Positions 1-7,107 of a stretch of 33,934 nt of DNA are shown in pieces (the stretch's first letter is position 1; each line of letters begins with the position of its first letter). Both the position numbers and the translations under genes were made by a program. The stretch spans positions 1 through 33,934 of the forward strand of contig JAJEHI010000081.1 of NCBI GenBank assembly GCA_022823775.1, in the 5' to 3' direction. Under the pieces are notes generated by a model, which was not told where the DNA came from, ran no database searches, and saw only the letters and a list, made by a program, of their open reading frames with translations. Source of the DNA: Defluviicoccus sp. GTDB taxonomy: Bacteria; Pseudomonadota; Alphaproteobacteria; MPNO01.

Positions 1-205
1 GGCCGCCCGCGTCGGCCGCGGCCGCGCCCTCGGTCTCCGCCGCCGGGAGGAGATCGACGCGCCCGCGTTCGTCGAGCGCCGCCTCCAGCGCGGCGGCCGG
101 CATGCCGAAGGTCCATTCGAGGCGATCGAGCTCGACGCCGCTCGCCGCCAGCCGGTCGAGACGATTCGCCGCGGACCGCGAAAGCCGCTTGCGATTTTCC
201 CTCAT
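1..205 (-). CDS. Unrecognised protein, N-terminal 68 residues only, cut by window edge
   Basis: An open frame reads leftward from ATG at 205 to the window edge without a stop. The first residues are MRENRKRLSRSAANRLDRLA, followed by an amphipathic helical stretch and an alanine-rich segment. An AGGAG ribosome-binding site lies about 9 nt before the ATG. The start is supported because the preceding ATG, inside the ribosome-binding region, meets a stop after four codons. The gene is divergent from the Cro/CI-type regulator at 308, and a strong leftward promoter containing a palindrome separates them, so it is probably that regulator's target. I do not recognise the family from the part visible. 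That it is coding is fairly likely; its function is unknown. Confidence 0.6.
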   Translation of the reverse strand, partial: MRENRKRLSRSAANRLDRLAASGVELDRLEWTFGMPAAALEAALDERGRVDLLPAAETEGAAAADAGG

Positions 206-238
206 ATACGCTATCTCCTGCTCATATCTGATCTGCCC

Positions 239-267
239 ATTTTTCCTCATAGGAAAAACTATGTCAA
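239..267 (-). promoter_or_regulatory. Leftward sigma70-like promoter of the edge gene
   Basis: On the minus strand TTGACA (267-262, perfect -35) is followed after exactly 17 nt by AAAAAT (244-239, 4 of 6 matches to the -10). Transcription would start about 25-30 nt before the ATG at 205. The palindrome at 240-258 fills the spacer and the -10 box, which is the layout expected of a repressed promoter. Confidence 0.55.
240..258. promoter_or_regulatory. Palindromic operator candidate
   Basis: TTTTTCCT (240-247), three bases CAT, then AGGAAAAA (251-258) form a perfect 8-bp inverted repeat. A second perfect inverted repeat, TGCCCATT (234-241) with AATGGGCA (273-280), surrounds it off-centre. The inner repeat overlaps the leftward promoter and lies 50 bp before the regulator gene at 308. 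It is the natural binding site for that Cro/CI-type protein, although binding is inferred. Confidence 0.55.
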
Positions 268-307
268 GCGACAATGGGCATAAAATTGCAACCATGGGGA
301 GAAAGCG

Positions 308-931
308 ATGGCGCTCCGACCCGACGGAACCGCGATCTCCAACCGGATCAGGCAGTGGCGCAAGCGGCGCGGGCTGACGCTCCAGGTGCTCGCCGGCATG
401 CTCGGCACCTCGGCCGGACATCTGCACAAGTGGGAGACCGGCAAGGTCTCGATCACGCTCGACCGGCTGGTCGACGTGGCGACCGCGCTCGACTGCAACG
501 TGCTCGACCTGGTCGAGGGGCTGGCCAACGTGACCGTCGTCGGCAAGGTCGGCGCGGGGGCCGAGGTCAACGCCATCGACGACCACGCACAGGGCGACGG
601 AATCCGCAAGGTTCGCTGCCCCAACGGGCTCGACGCGCAGCAGACCGTGGCGGTCGAGGTGGAGGGCGATTCGATGCTCCCCATCGAGGAGGGGTGGCTG
701 CTGTTCTACACCCGCGACTATGAGGGCGTGCCGTCCGAATGCCTGGGCAAGCTCTGCATCGTGCAGCTCGCCGACGACGGGCCGCGCTACGTCAAGCGGG
801 TCAAGCCGGGGCGCGAGAAGGGGACGTTCAACCTCTACTCCACCAACGCCCGCGAGATGGAGGATATCGCGCTCGCCTGGGCCGCGCCGGTGCTCGACGC
901 CCGCCCGCCCGTGCCCGAGGAAACCGGCTGA
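308..931 (+). CDS. Cro/CI-type repressor with S24 peptidase-like C-terminal domain
   Basis: The 207-residue protein has an N-terminal helix-turn-helix of the XRE type (about residues 10-65, with LTLQVLAGMLGTSAGHLHKW as the core). A VVGKVGAGAEV linker follows, resembling the self-cleavage region of LexA/CI relatives. The C-terminal S24-like domain contains VEGDSMLP, with candidate nucleophile Ser122, and YVKRVKPG, with candidate general base Lys163. GGGGAG at 296-301 is a good ribosome-binding site 6 nt from the ATG. It is transcribed away from the edge gene across a 102-bp region holding the palindromes. Likely role: a local repressor controlling itself and the divergent gene. Whether it truly self-cleaves cannot be told from sequence; some relatives keep the fold only for dimerisation. 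Confidence 0.88.
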   Translation: MALRPDGTAISNRIRQWRKRRGLTLQVLAGMLGTSAGHLHKWETGKVSITLDRLVDVATALDCNVLDLVEGLANVTVVGKVGAGAEVNAIDDHAQGDGIRKVRCPNGLDAQQTVAVEVEGDSMLPIEEGWLLFYTRDYEGVPSECLGKLCIVQLADDGPRYVKRVKPGREKGTFNLYSTNAREMEDIALAWAAPVLDARPPVPEETG

Positions 932-1034
932 GGCGCCGGGACCCGGTTTACCGGATAAGGAAAATCAGGCCCGCCCGGTTTGTTCGATAGGACCATTCCG
1001 CGCCCGGGTCGGCGGAGCGGCGGCCGGCGCGGTC

Positions 1035-1796
1035 TCAGACCATGCCGGAAATCGTGTGCTGTGCGGGCCGGGGCGGGGTCTCATCGGTGCCGGCCGCGTA
1101 GACCCGCCGGACGGCGGGGCGGTCCATGAGGCGGTCGTACCAGCCGTTGACGCGGGGAAACCGGCCTCGGTCGAGCATCGCGGGGCGCAGCTCGAACATT
1201 CGGTGGACGATGGCCAGCATGGCGATGTCCGCGAGCGAATAGCTCTCCCCGGCGAGCCACGGCCCGTCCGCGAGATCCTCCTCGGCGCGTCCGGCGACGA
1301 AACCGAGGCGCTCGAAGGCATGCTCGATCTCGTTCCGGTCGAATCCGCCCTCGACGATCCGGCGCATCCGCTCCCGCCGTTCCGGCGCCGGCATGCGCAG
1401 GAGCAGACGCTCGATCTCGTCGGGCCGGAGATCCGTCATCTTCCGCTTCAGCACGCCGTCGTAGGTCGCGTTCTGCAGCGCCGGATGCACCGTGTCGGCC
1501 GCCCAGGTCCAGAGCCGCATGCGGCTCCGCGCCCCGGGGTCCGACGGGCGGAGCGGCGGATCGGGAAACCTGTCCTCGAGATATTCGGCGATCGCCGCCG
1601 AGTTGACGATGGGGCGCCCGTCATGGACCAGCGTCGGCACCACCCCCCAGGGGTTGAGCTCCAGATAGGCGTCGCCGAGATGCTCATGGTGCTGGAGTTC
1701 GATATAGCGGCTGACATAGGGCAGCCCCTTCTCGACCAGCGCGAGACGGACCTGCTTGGAGCAGGTCGACAGACCGGAATGATAGAGTTCGAGCAT
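1035..1796 (-). CDS. Glutathione S-transferase family protein
   Basis: The 253-residue protein has the two-domain GST layout. An N-terminal thioredoxin-like domain begins MLELYHSGLSTCSKQVRLAL, with Ser10 and Cys12 in the usual catalytic region. NPWGVVPTLV carries the cis-proline turn, and NSAAIAEYLED sits at the glutathione-binding site, where the usual Glu-Ser is Asn-Ser. An all-helical C-terminal domain follows with ADIAML, the GST C-terminal folding motif. A GTG two codons upstream (1802) is in frame, but GGGAGG sits directly against it; ATG at 1796 has correct spacing and is preferred. It lies downstream of and co-directional with the TRAP permease, separated by a repeat. The substrate is unknown; roles could be detoxification or an isomerase/dehalogenase-type step. 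Confidence 0.85.
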   Translation of the reverse strand: MLELYHSGLSTCSKQVRLALVEKGLPYVSRYIELQHHEHLGDAYLELNPWGVVPTLVHDGRPIVNSAAIAEYLEDRFPDPPLRPSDPGARSRMRLWTWAADTVHPALQNATYDGVLKRKMTDLRPDEIERLLLRMPAPERRERMRRIVEGGFDRNEIEHAFERLGFVAGRAEEDLADGPWLAGESYSLADIAMLAIVHRMFELRPAMLDRGRFPRVNGWYDRLMDRPAVRRVYAAGTDETPPRPAQHTISGMV

Positions 1797-1859
1797 TCCC
1801 ACCTCCCGTCGCCGCCGGGCCGGCGTCGAATGTTACAGCATTTTCGCGCCCGACCGATC

Positions 1860-1967
1860 GCCCTCCCCCGGCCCCTCCCGCAAGCGGGTGGGGGGACGGT
1901 GAAACTGGAGAGGAGCCGGCGCAGCGTGAATCCCCCTCTCCCCCGCCGGGGGAGAGGGCCAGGGTGA
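1860..1967. repeat. Two-hairpin intergenic repeat, copy A
   Basis: This is one of three related intergenic elements (others at 10085-10197 and 29698-29790). The minus strand carries the same order of parts as the other two copies. Hairpin 1 is a perfect 11-bp stem (CCCTCTCCCCC at 1934-1944 with GGGGGAGAGGG at 1948-1958). Hairpin 2 is around CCCCTCCCGC at 1872-1881, with one mismatch. It sits between the TRAP permease stop and the GST start and could affect readthrough or mRNA stability. Confidence 0.8.
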
Positions 1968-2001
1968 GGGGGCCTTTCGCCCGGCGCGCAGGGCGCACGC
2001 G

Positions 2002-3951
2002 TCACACGAGCGCGAGGGCGATCCAGGGGAACACGGTGACCAGGATCAGGACGACCAGCATGGTGAGCGCGAACGGCGCCGCGCCCCAGAAGATGTCCTC
2101 GACCCCGATGCGGCGGTCCTGAAGATTGTTGTGGATCACGAAGCACGCCAGCCCGAGCGGCGGCGTCAGCAGGCCGATCTCGACCGCGATGATGGTCACG
2201 ATCCCGAACCAGACGAGGTCGATGTCGAACGAGGCCAGCGCGGGCACCGCGAGCGGCACGGTGATCAGCATGATCGAGCCCGCGTCCAGGATGGTGCCGA
2301 GCAGAATCAGCACGACGATGTAGACCGCGAGCAGGCCGGCATAGCCGAGCCCCGACGCGAGGATGTACTGCTCCATCAGGTTGGGGACGCCGGACATGGC
2401 GATCGTCCGGGAATAGAGCTGGGCGGCGATCAGCAGGAAGCAGATCGCCGCCGTCACGTGCCCGGTCTCGGACAGCGCTTCCCAGAGGGTCTTCCAGGTC
2501 AGCTTGCGCTTGAGGAGCGTCAGGATCATCGCGCCGAGCGCGCCCACCGCGCCCGCCTCGGTCGCCGTGAACACCCCGCCGTAGATCCCGCCGAGCACGA
2601 TCAGGATCAACAGCGCGATGGGGGCGATCTTGATGCAGACTTCGCCGGCCGACATCTCGGATCGGGTCTCGCGCTCGAGCGTCTCGCGCGCGGCGACGCG
2701 GTCGGGAAAGCGGTGCGCCATGACCCAGATCAGCACGCAATAGGCGGCCGCCAGCAGGAGGCCCGGGACGATCCCGGCGATGAACAGATCGCCGATAGAC
2801 GTCTCGGCGAGGATGCCGAACAGGATCAGCAGCAGGCTCGGCGGGATCAGCATGCCGAGCACCGACGAGCCCGCCACCACCCCGACGGCGAAGCGCGGCC
2901 GATACCCGAGCCGCAGCATTTCGGGCACCGCGACCTTGGTGAAGACCGACGCCGAGGCGATCGACGTCCCGGTGACCGCGGCGAAGACCGCGTTCGCGCC
3001 CACCGTCGCGGTCCCCAGCCCCGCCTTGAACCGCCGGAACAGGTGGTTGGCGACGTCGTAGGTGTCCTTGCCGATATCGGAGACGCTGACGAAAAGACCC
3101 ATCAGCACGAACAGCGGGATGACGCCGAACTCGTAGCGCTGCAGCCCTTCGGACGCCGCCAGCGCCATCAGCCTGCCGGCGATCTCGAAATTGTCGCGCA
3201 TGATCCAGACGCAGACGAAGGAGAGCAGCGAGAGCGCGACCCCGACATGGACGCCGACATAGACCAGGAACAGGACGAACAGCACCGAGATCGCCGCGAC
3301 CTGCGCCCGGCTGAACTCGAACACGGTACCGAGCGCGACGAAGATCAGCGCGACGGCGACGGCGGCGGCGATCCCCGCCAGCGGTTCGCCCAGCTTCCGG
3401 TCGCCGTCCCGGCGTCGACGGGCGATGAATTGCAGATCGGCCCACAATTCGCGCAGGAACTGGACCGCGCAGAACCCCGCGCCGAGGACGAGGAAGAGCT
3501 TGAAGGGCCAGATCGCGATCGTCACGTCGCCCTCCAGCCCGGCATAGGTGTCGCGCCGCCACGCCCGCTCGAAGATCGGCAGGGCGTAGAGGACGATGCC
3601 CGCCATCAGGACGGCGCCGGCGAGGTGGTATATCGCCTGCAGGGTATGGCCCAGCATCGCCCGGGTCCCGAGCAGGCGGCCGATCAGGACGTCGGAGCGC
3701 GTCATCCGCCCGCCGCGCAGCGCCGCCGCGAGCTGAACGAAGACGATGGCGACGATCGACAGCTCGATCAGCAGCGGCACCCCGCTGATCGGCGCGCTGA
3801 ACAGGAACCGCGCGAACACGTCGGCGTTGATCGCCACCATGATCGCGAAGATCCAGAGGGTGCCGATCGCGTTCAGCCCGGAGATCGCCCAATCGACCGC
3901 GGCCATCGGGCCGGGCCGCCGCGCCGGGTCGGGTTCGGACCTATCGGCCAC
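2002..3951 (-). CDS. TRAP transporter fused permease (DctQ-DctM type)
   Basis: The 649-residue membrane protein joins two TRAP subunits. Residues about 15-205 form the small DctQ-like part, with four hydrophobic spans and a typical loop rich in Arg. The remaining 430 residues are the large DctM-like part, with many membrane spans and DctM-typical stretches such as GSSVLGMLIPPSLLLILFGI, whose glycine/proline-rich re-entrant segments fit the elevator-type ion-transporter family. The GTG start at 3951 has GGAAGG 8 nt upstream; the next ATG (3906) has no ribosome-binding site. The binding-protein gene lies 56 nt upstream in the same direction. Function: sodium- or proton-driven uptake of an organic acid delivered by the periplasmic protein. 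The substrate cannot be read from sequence. Confidence 0.9.
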   Translation of the reverse strand: MADRSEPDPARRPGPMAAVDWAISGLNAIGTLWIFAIMVAINADVFARFLFSAPISGVPLLIELSIVAIVFVQLAAALRGGRMTRSDVLIGRLLGTRAMLGHTLQAIYHLAGAVLMAGIVLYALPIFERAWRRDTYAGLEGDVTIAIWPFKLFLVLGAGFCAVQFLRELWADLQFIARRRRDGDRKLGEPLAGIAAAVAVALIFVALGTVFEFSRAQVAAISVLFVLFLVYVGVHVGVALSLLSFVCVWIMRDNFEIAGRLMALAASEGLQRYEFGVIPLFVLMGLFVSVSDIGKDTYDVANHLFRRFKAGLGTATVGANAVFAAVTGTSIASASVFTKVAVPEMLRLGYRPRFAVGVVAGSSVLGMLIPPSLLLILFGILAETSIGDLFIAGIVPGLLLAAAYCVLIWVMAHRFPDRVAARETLERETRSEMSAGEVCIKIAPIALLILIVLGGIYGGVFTATEAGAVGALGAMILTLLKRKLTWKTLWEALSETGHVTAAICFLLIAAQLYSRTIAMSGVPNLMEQYILASGLGYAGLLAVYIVVLILLGTILDAGSIMLITVPLAVPALASFDIDLVWFGIVTIIAVEIGLLTPPLGLACFVIHNNLQDRRIGVEDIFWGAAPFALTMLVVLILVTVFPWIALALV

Positions 3952-4007
3952 CGATCAGGCCTTCCCGGGAGGCTGCCCGGGGCGGCGGTCCGGGCCGGAA
4001 GACGGGT

Positions 4008-5084
4008 CTATTCCCTGTCCCAGTCGCGCACGATCTCGGCCTTGGCGTCGCGTAGCCCCTGCATGTAGGCCGCGAGCACGCGCTGCCCGGGCTGGCCCTT
4101 TTTCTCGAGCCTCTCCGCCCACTGCTTGGCGACGTTGGGCAGCGCCCGCGCCCAGCGCTCGCGCTCCTCCGCCGGGAAGTCGGAGATCTTGGCGCCGGCC
4201 TTGGCCATGATGGATTCGAATTTCTTCGATTTGCCCAGGCTGACCGCCGCGTGGCGGTCCTGCCAGCCCACCGCCACCTCGCGGAAGATCGTCTGGACCC
4301 AGCCGGGCAGCTTCTTCCAGGACTCGCTGTTGACGCTGAGCCCGGTCGCCGCGATCGCGCCGAAATTGACCTTGGTCAAATACGGCGCCGATTGATAGAT
4401 CTTGTAGGGGAAACCCAGCCCCCACGAGACCGGGTAGCCGGAATAGACGCCGTTCTTTATGTGCAGATAGGCCTGCGCCATGCTCGAACTCACGACCACC
4501 GCGCCGGTATTCAGCAGGTAGTTGCCCATCGTCCCGCTGGCGCCCAGCTTGCGCCCCTTCAGGTCCTCGTAACGCTTGACCGGGTACTTGGTCATCAGGT
4601 GGATCGTGTCGTTGACCCCGGTCCCGAGATAGACCTGGTTGTACCCGTGCCAGACCTTGCCCATCTCCGGCACCTGCTTGTGGACGTCGCGCATGATCCG
4701 GGTCAGGGCATGGACGTCGGCGGTGCCGAACGGGACGTAGGTGGAGACGTTCTCGAGCGGCAGCTTGGATTCCTCGAAGACGTGGATCTGCACGCCGACG
4801 TCGGCGATGCCGTCCTCGACCGCCTCCAGCACCTCGTGAAACTTGGCCAGGGTGAAGGCGTAGGCCTGGGTCCACTCGATCTTGAAGTCCTTGCCCGAGG
4901 CGGCGATCCGCTTGTCGACCTCGGGAACGAAATATTCCTTGGTGACCTGGACCGGGGTGACGACGGGCGGCGGCGCGCCCACCACGGTCAGCTTGACGGT
5001 CTTCGCATGACCCGCGGCGGCGAAGCACGAGACCGCCATCGCACCGAGGACGAGGCCCGCAATCCCTGTTCCTGTCGAACGCAT
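4008..5084 (-). CDS. TRAP transporter substrate-binding protein (DctP family)
   Basis: The 358-residue protein starts with a signal peptide (MRSTGTGIAGLVLG followed by a hydrophobic core, probable cleavage after AGHA near residue 27). The mature part has DctP features: KFHEVLEAVEDGIADVGVQ near the first lobe, and KRYEDLKGRKLGASG in the middle, where the family has its LKGLKIR-like segment that leads to the substrate-binding Arg. Start ATG at 5084 has GGGAGGA 6 nt upstream; the frame stays open further upstream but has no signal peptide there. The gene is first in a two-gene operon with the fused permease. It faces away from the FAD monooxygenase, so the transported compound may be a substrate of that catabolic run. 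This link is inference. Confidence 0.9.
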   Translation of the reverse strand: MRSTGTGIAGLVLGAMAVSCFAAAGHAKTVKLTVVGAPPPVVTPVQVTKEYFVPEVDKRIAASGKDFKIEWTQAYAFTLAKFHEVLEAVEDGIADVGVQIHVFEESKLPLENVSTYVPFGTADVHALTRIMRDVHKQVPEMGKVWHGYNQVYLGTGVNDTIHLMTKYPVKRYEDLKGRKLGASGTMGNYLLNTGAVVVSSSMAQAYLHIKNGVYSGYPVSWGLGFPYKIYQSAPYLTKVNFGAIAATGLSVNSESWKKLPGWVQTIFREVAVGWQDRHAAVSLGKSKKFESIMAKAGAKISDFPAEERERWARALPNVAKQWAERLEKKGQPGQRVLAAYMQGLRDAKAEIVRDWDRE

Positions 5085-5235
5085 CGCAATCCTCCCATCG
5101 CCTGGTTCGAATTCCCGCTTCGCCGGAAAGCGTATCACCTGGACTCCGGGCTGCCCATGCCCGCGCGCGGTTTCCGCTGAACGGCGCGGCCCGATATGGT
5201 TTACTGGACCGGGTTGCGGGAAAGGCAGGCGCGCG

Positions 5236-6459
5236 ATTTCCGACAAACCGCATGCGCTGGTGATCGGCGGTTCGGTAGGCGGGTTGTTCGCCGCCAGCCT
5301 GCTGCGCCGGGCGGGCTGGGACGCGACGGTGTTCGAGCGCACCGTGGGCGATCTCACGGGCCGCGGCGCGGGCCTCGGCATTTCCTCCCAACTGCTCGAG
5401 ATCATGGACCGCATCGGCGCGCGGTTCGAACCCTCGGCCGGCGTCGCGCATAACAGCTATGTCTGGATGGAGCGCGACGGGGAGATCGCCTTCGTCAACG
5501 ACCGCGCGACGGTCGGCAGCAGCTGGGCCCGGGTCTACCGCCCGCTGCGCGACGCCGTGCCGGCCGAAATCTACCGCCAGGGGATGACGCTCGCGCGCGT
5601 CGAGCAGGACGCGGGATCGGTCGCCGCGGTCTTCGAGGACGGAACCCGCGTCGCGGCCGATCTCCTGGTCGCCGCCGACGGCGTGTTCTCCACCGTCCGC
5701 CGCCAGCTGATGCCCGGAACCGAACCGCGCTACGCCAACTATGTCGCGTGGCGGGGGATCGTGGAGGAGCGGGCCGTGCGCGGGGAAGCGGCCGCCATCG
5801 GCGACCGGATCGTCTTCTGCTTCCCGCCGGGCGAGCTGCTCCTGACCATGGCGGTGCCCGGTCCGGGCGAGGACATGCGGCCGGGCCACCGGCGCGTCTA
5901 CTTCATCTGGTACCGGCCGGCGGGCGCGGAAGCGCTGCGCGACCTGTTCACCGACGAGGGCGGCAGGAACCACGGCATCTCGATCCCGCCGCCGCTTATC
6001 CGGCCCGCGCCGGTCGCCGCGATGAAGGCGGACGCCGCCGAGCGGCTCCCGGCGGCGGTGGCGGCGATCGTCGACAGCGTGCCGCGGCCGCTGCTGCAGG
6101 CGATAACCGACCTGGAATCCGCGCGGATGGCGGACGGCCGGGTCGCGGTCATGGGCGACGCCGCGTTCGTCGCCCGGCCCCATTCGATCGGCGGGGTCTC
6201 CAAGGCGGCGCTGGATGCGCAACGCCTCGCGGACTCGCTTTCGGCATCGGGGGATATCGCCCCGGCTCTCGCCCGGTACGAGGAGTCCCAGCTCGACTTC
6301 GGCCGCCGGCTGGTGGCGCATTCGCGGTATCTCGGCGCGTTCCTGGAGCACGGCTCGGGCGCGCCTCCCGCCGATCCCGAACGCACCATCCGGGATTACG
6401 GCGCCCCGAACCTGCTGCACGATGTCGACCCTGCGCGCTTTCAGGCGAAAGCGGTGTAG
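5236..6459 (+). CDS. FAD-dependent monooxygenase (aromatic hydroxylase-like); start codon uncertain
   Basis: The class A flavin monooxygenase layout is complete. A dinucleotide-binding fold ALVIGGSVGGLFAASLLRR lies at the N-terminus, AADGVFSTVRRQ is the DG motif near the middle, and VAVMGDAAFVARPHSIGG is the GD motif binding the FAD ribityl chain. Relatives include 2,6-dihydroxypyridine and 6-hydroxynicotinate hydroxylases, so an aromatic or heteroaromatic acid is a reasonable guess. The start is odd. No ATG is available in frame; GTG at 5260 would remove the first beta strand of the FAD fold. The frame reads ATT TCC GAC AAA CCG from 5236, exactly where homologues would be expected to begin Met-Ser-Asp, so ATT at 5236 is used here tentatively. 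It is divergent from the TRAP operon and followed after 30 nt by a VOC gene. Confidence 0.82.
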   Translation: MSDKPHALVIGGSVGGLFAASLLRRAGWDATVFERTVGDLTGRGAGLGISSQLLEIMDRIGARFEPSAGVAHNSYVWMERDGEIAFVNDRATVGSSWARVYRPLRDAVPAEIYRQGMTLARVEQDAGSVAAVFEDGTRVAADLLVAADGVFSTVRRQLMPGTEPRYANYVAWRGIVEERAVRGEAAAIGDRIVFCFPPGELLLTMAVPGPGEDMRPGHRRVYFIWYRPAGAEALRDLFTDEGGRNHGISIPPPLIRPAPVAAMKADAAERLPAAVAAIVDSVPRPLLQAITDLESARMADGRVAVMGDAAFVARPHSIGGVSKAALDAQRLADSLSASGDIAPALARYEESQLDFGRRLVAHSRYLGAFLEHGSGAPPADPERTIRDYGAPNLLHDVDPARFQAKAV

Positions 6460-6489
6460 CATCGCGGAACCGACCGAGGAGGCGAAACC

Positions 6490-6924
6490 ATGACCGCGAC
6501 CGAAACCGGCGCCCCGCGCCTGACCTGGCAGGGCTCGATCCACGAAGGCATCCCGGTTGCCACCGAGAAGCTGGACGCATGCGTCGAGTTCTACACCAGG
6601 GTGCTCGACCTCAAGCTGTTGCCGCGCCCCAAGGCGCTGGACGATCTCGGCCCCGGCGCATGGCTGGGCGACGAGAACGACAACGTCCAGTTCCACCTGA
6701 TCGCCAACGACGTCGCGCTCAAGCCCGGGGAAGACGCGAACATCGAACCCGCCGGCCGCCACACCGCGTGGCGCATCGGCGACGTCGAAGCCTTCCGCGG
6801 CAGGATGCGCGCGCTCGGAATCCATTTCGAGGAAATCTCGAACCTGCTCGGCGAGCCCCAGCTGTTCGTCACCGACCCGCAGGGCCACACCTGGGAGTTC
6901 CAGGGCCCGCCCGGCTCCCGGTAG
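6490..6924 (+). CDS. VOC superfamily protein (glyoxalase/dioxygenase fold)
   Basis: The 144-residue protein contains two beta-alpha-beta-beta-beta modules of the vicinal oxygen chelate fold. Candidate metal ligands are His18 in SIHEGIPVAT, a His in VQFHLIAND, His in RHTAWRIGDVEA at the start of the second module, and Glu near the end in HTWEFQGP. AGGAGG-like sequence lies about 8 nt before the ATG. It follows the FAD monooxygenase by 30 nt and probably shares its transcript. A ring-cleavage dioxygenase, glyoxalase-like isomerase or resistance protein are all possible; the small size fits a single-domain lyase or isomerase rather than a large extradiol dioxygenase. Specific reaction unknown. 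Confidence 0.82.
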   Translation: MTATETGAPRLTWQGSIHEGIPVATEKLDACVEFYTRVLDLKLLPRPKALDDLGPGAWLGDENDNVQFHLIANDVALKPGEDANIEPAGRHTAWRIGDVEAFRGRMRALGIHFEEISNLLGEPQLFVTDPQGHTWEFQGPPGSR

Positions 6925-7107
6925 CCCGGCGCAACCCCTGGGCCGCCGCGCCCCTCGCCCGCCATGTCCGATGTTTTCCCGGTGCCACCTCCGCGCTCCG
7001 GTCGAAGGGGCGGGACGCGGCAACCGCCCCCATTCCCGCTGGCGTCCCGCGCCGGGCTCGGTTAAGACGGTCGGGCAGCGGGGACGGTTTTCGGGGAGGG
7101 GAACGGG

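Noticed and set aside
1684..1998. Short leftward frame through repeat copy A
   Set aside because: It is only the translated palindromic repeat; similar low-complexity frames appear at copies B and C.
2131..4068. Very long open frame on + opposite the TRAP permease
   Set aside because: It is a shadow produced by high GC; the composition (Asp, Arg, His, Gln rich) is that of antisense reading and the minus strand holds a clear permease.
5100..5130. GGTTCGAATTCCC, resembling a tRNA T-loop
   Set aside because: It lies just before the TRAP binding-protein start, with no acceptor, D or anticodon arm around it; it is a chance match.
5196..5453. ATG-started frame overlapping the start of the FAD monooxygenase
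   Set aside because: Out of frame with the conserved FAD fold and without recognisable protein features.
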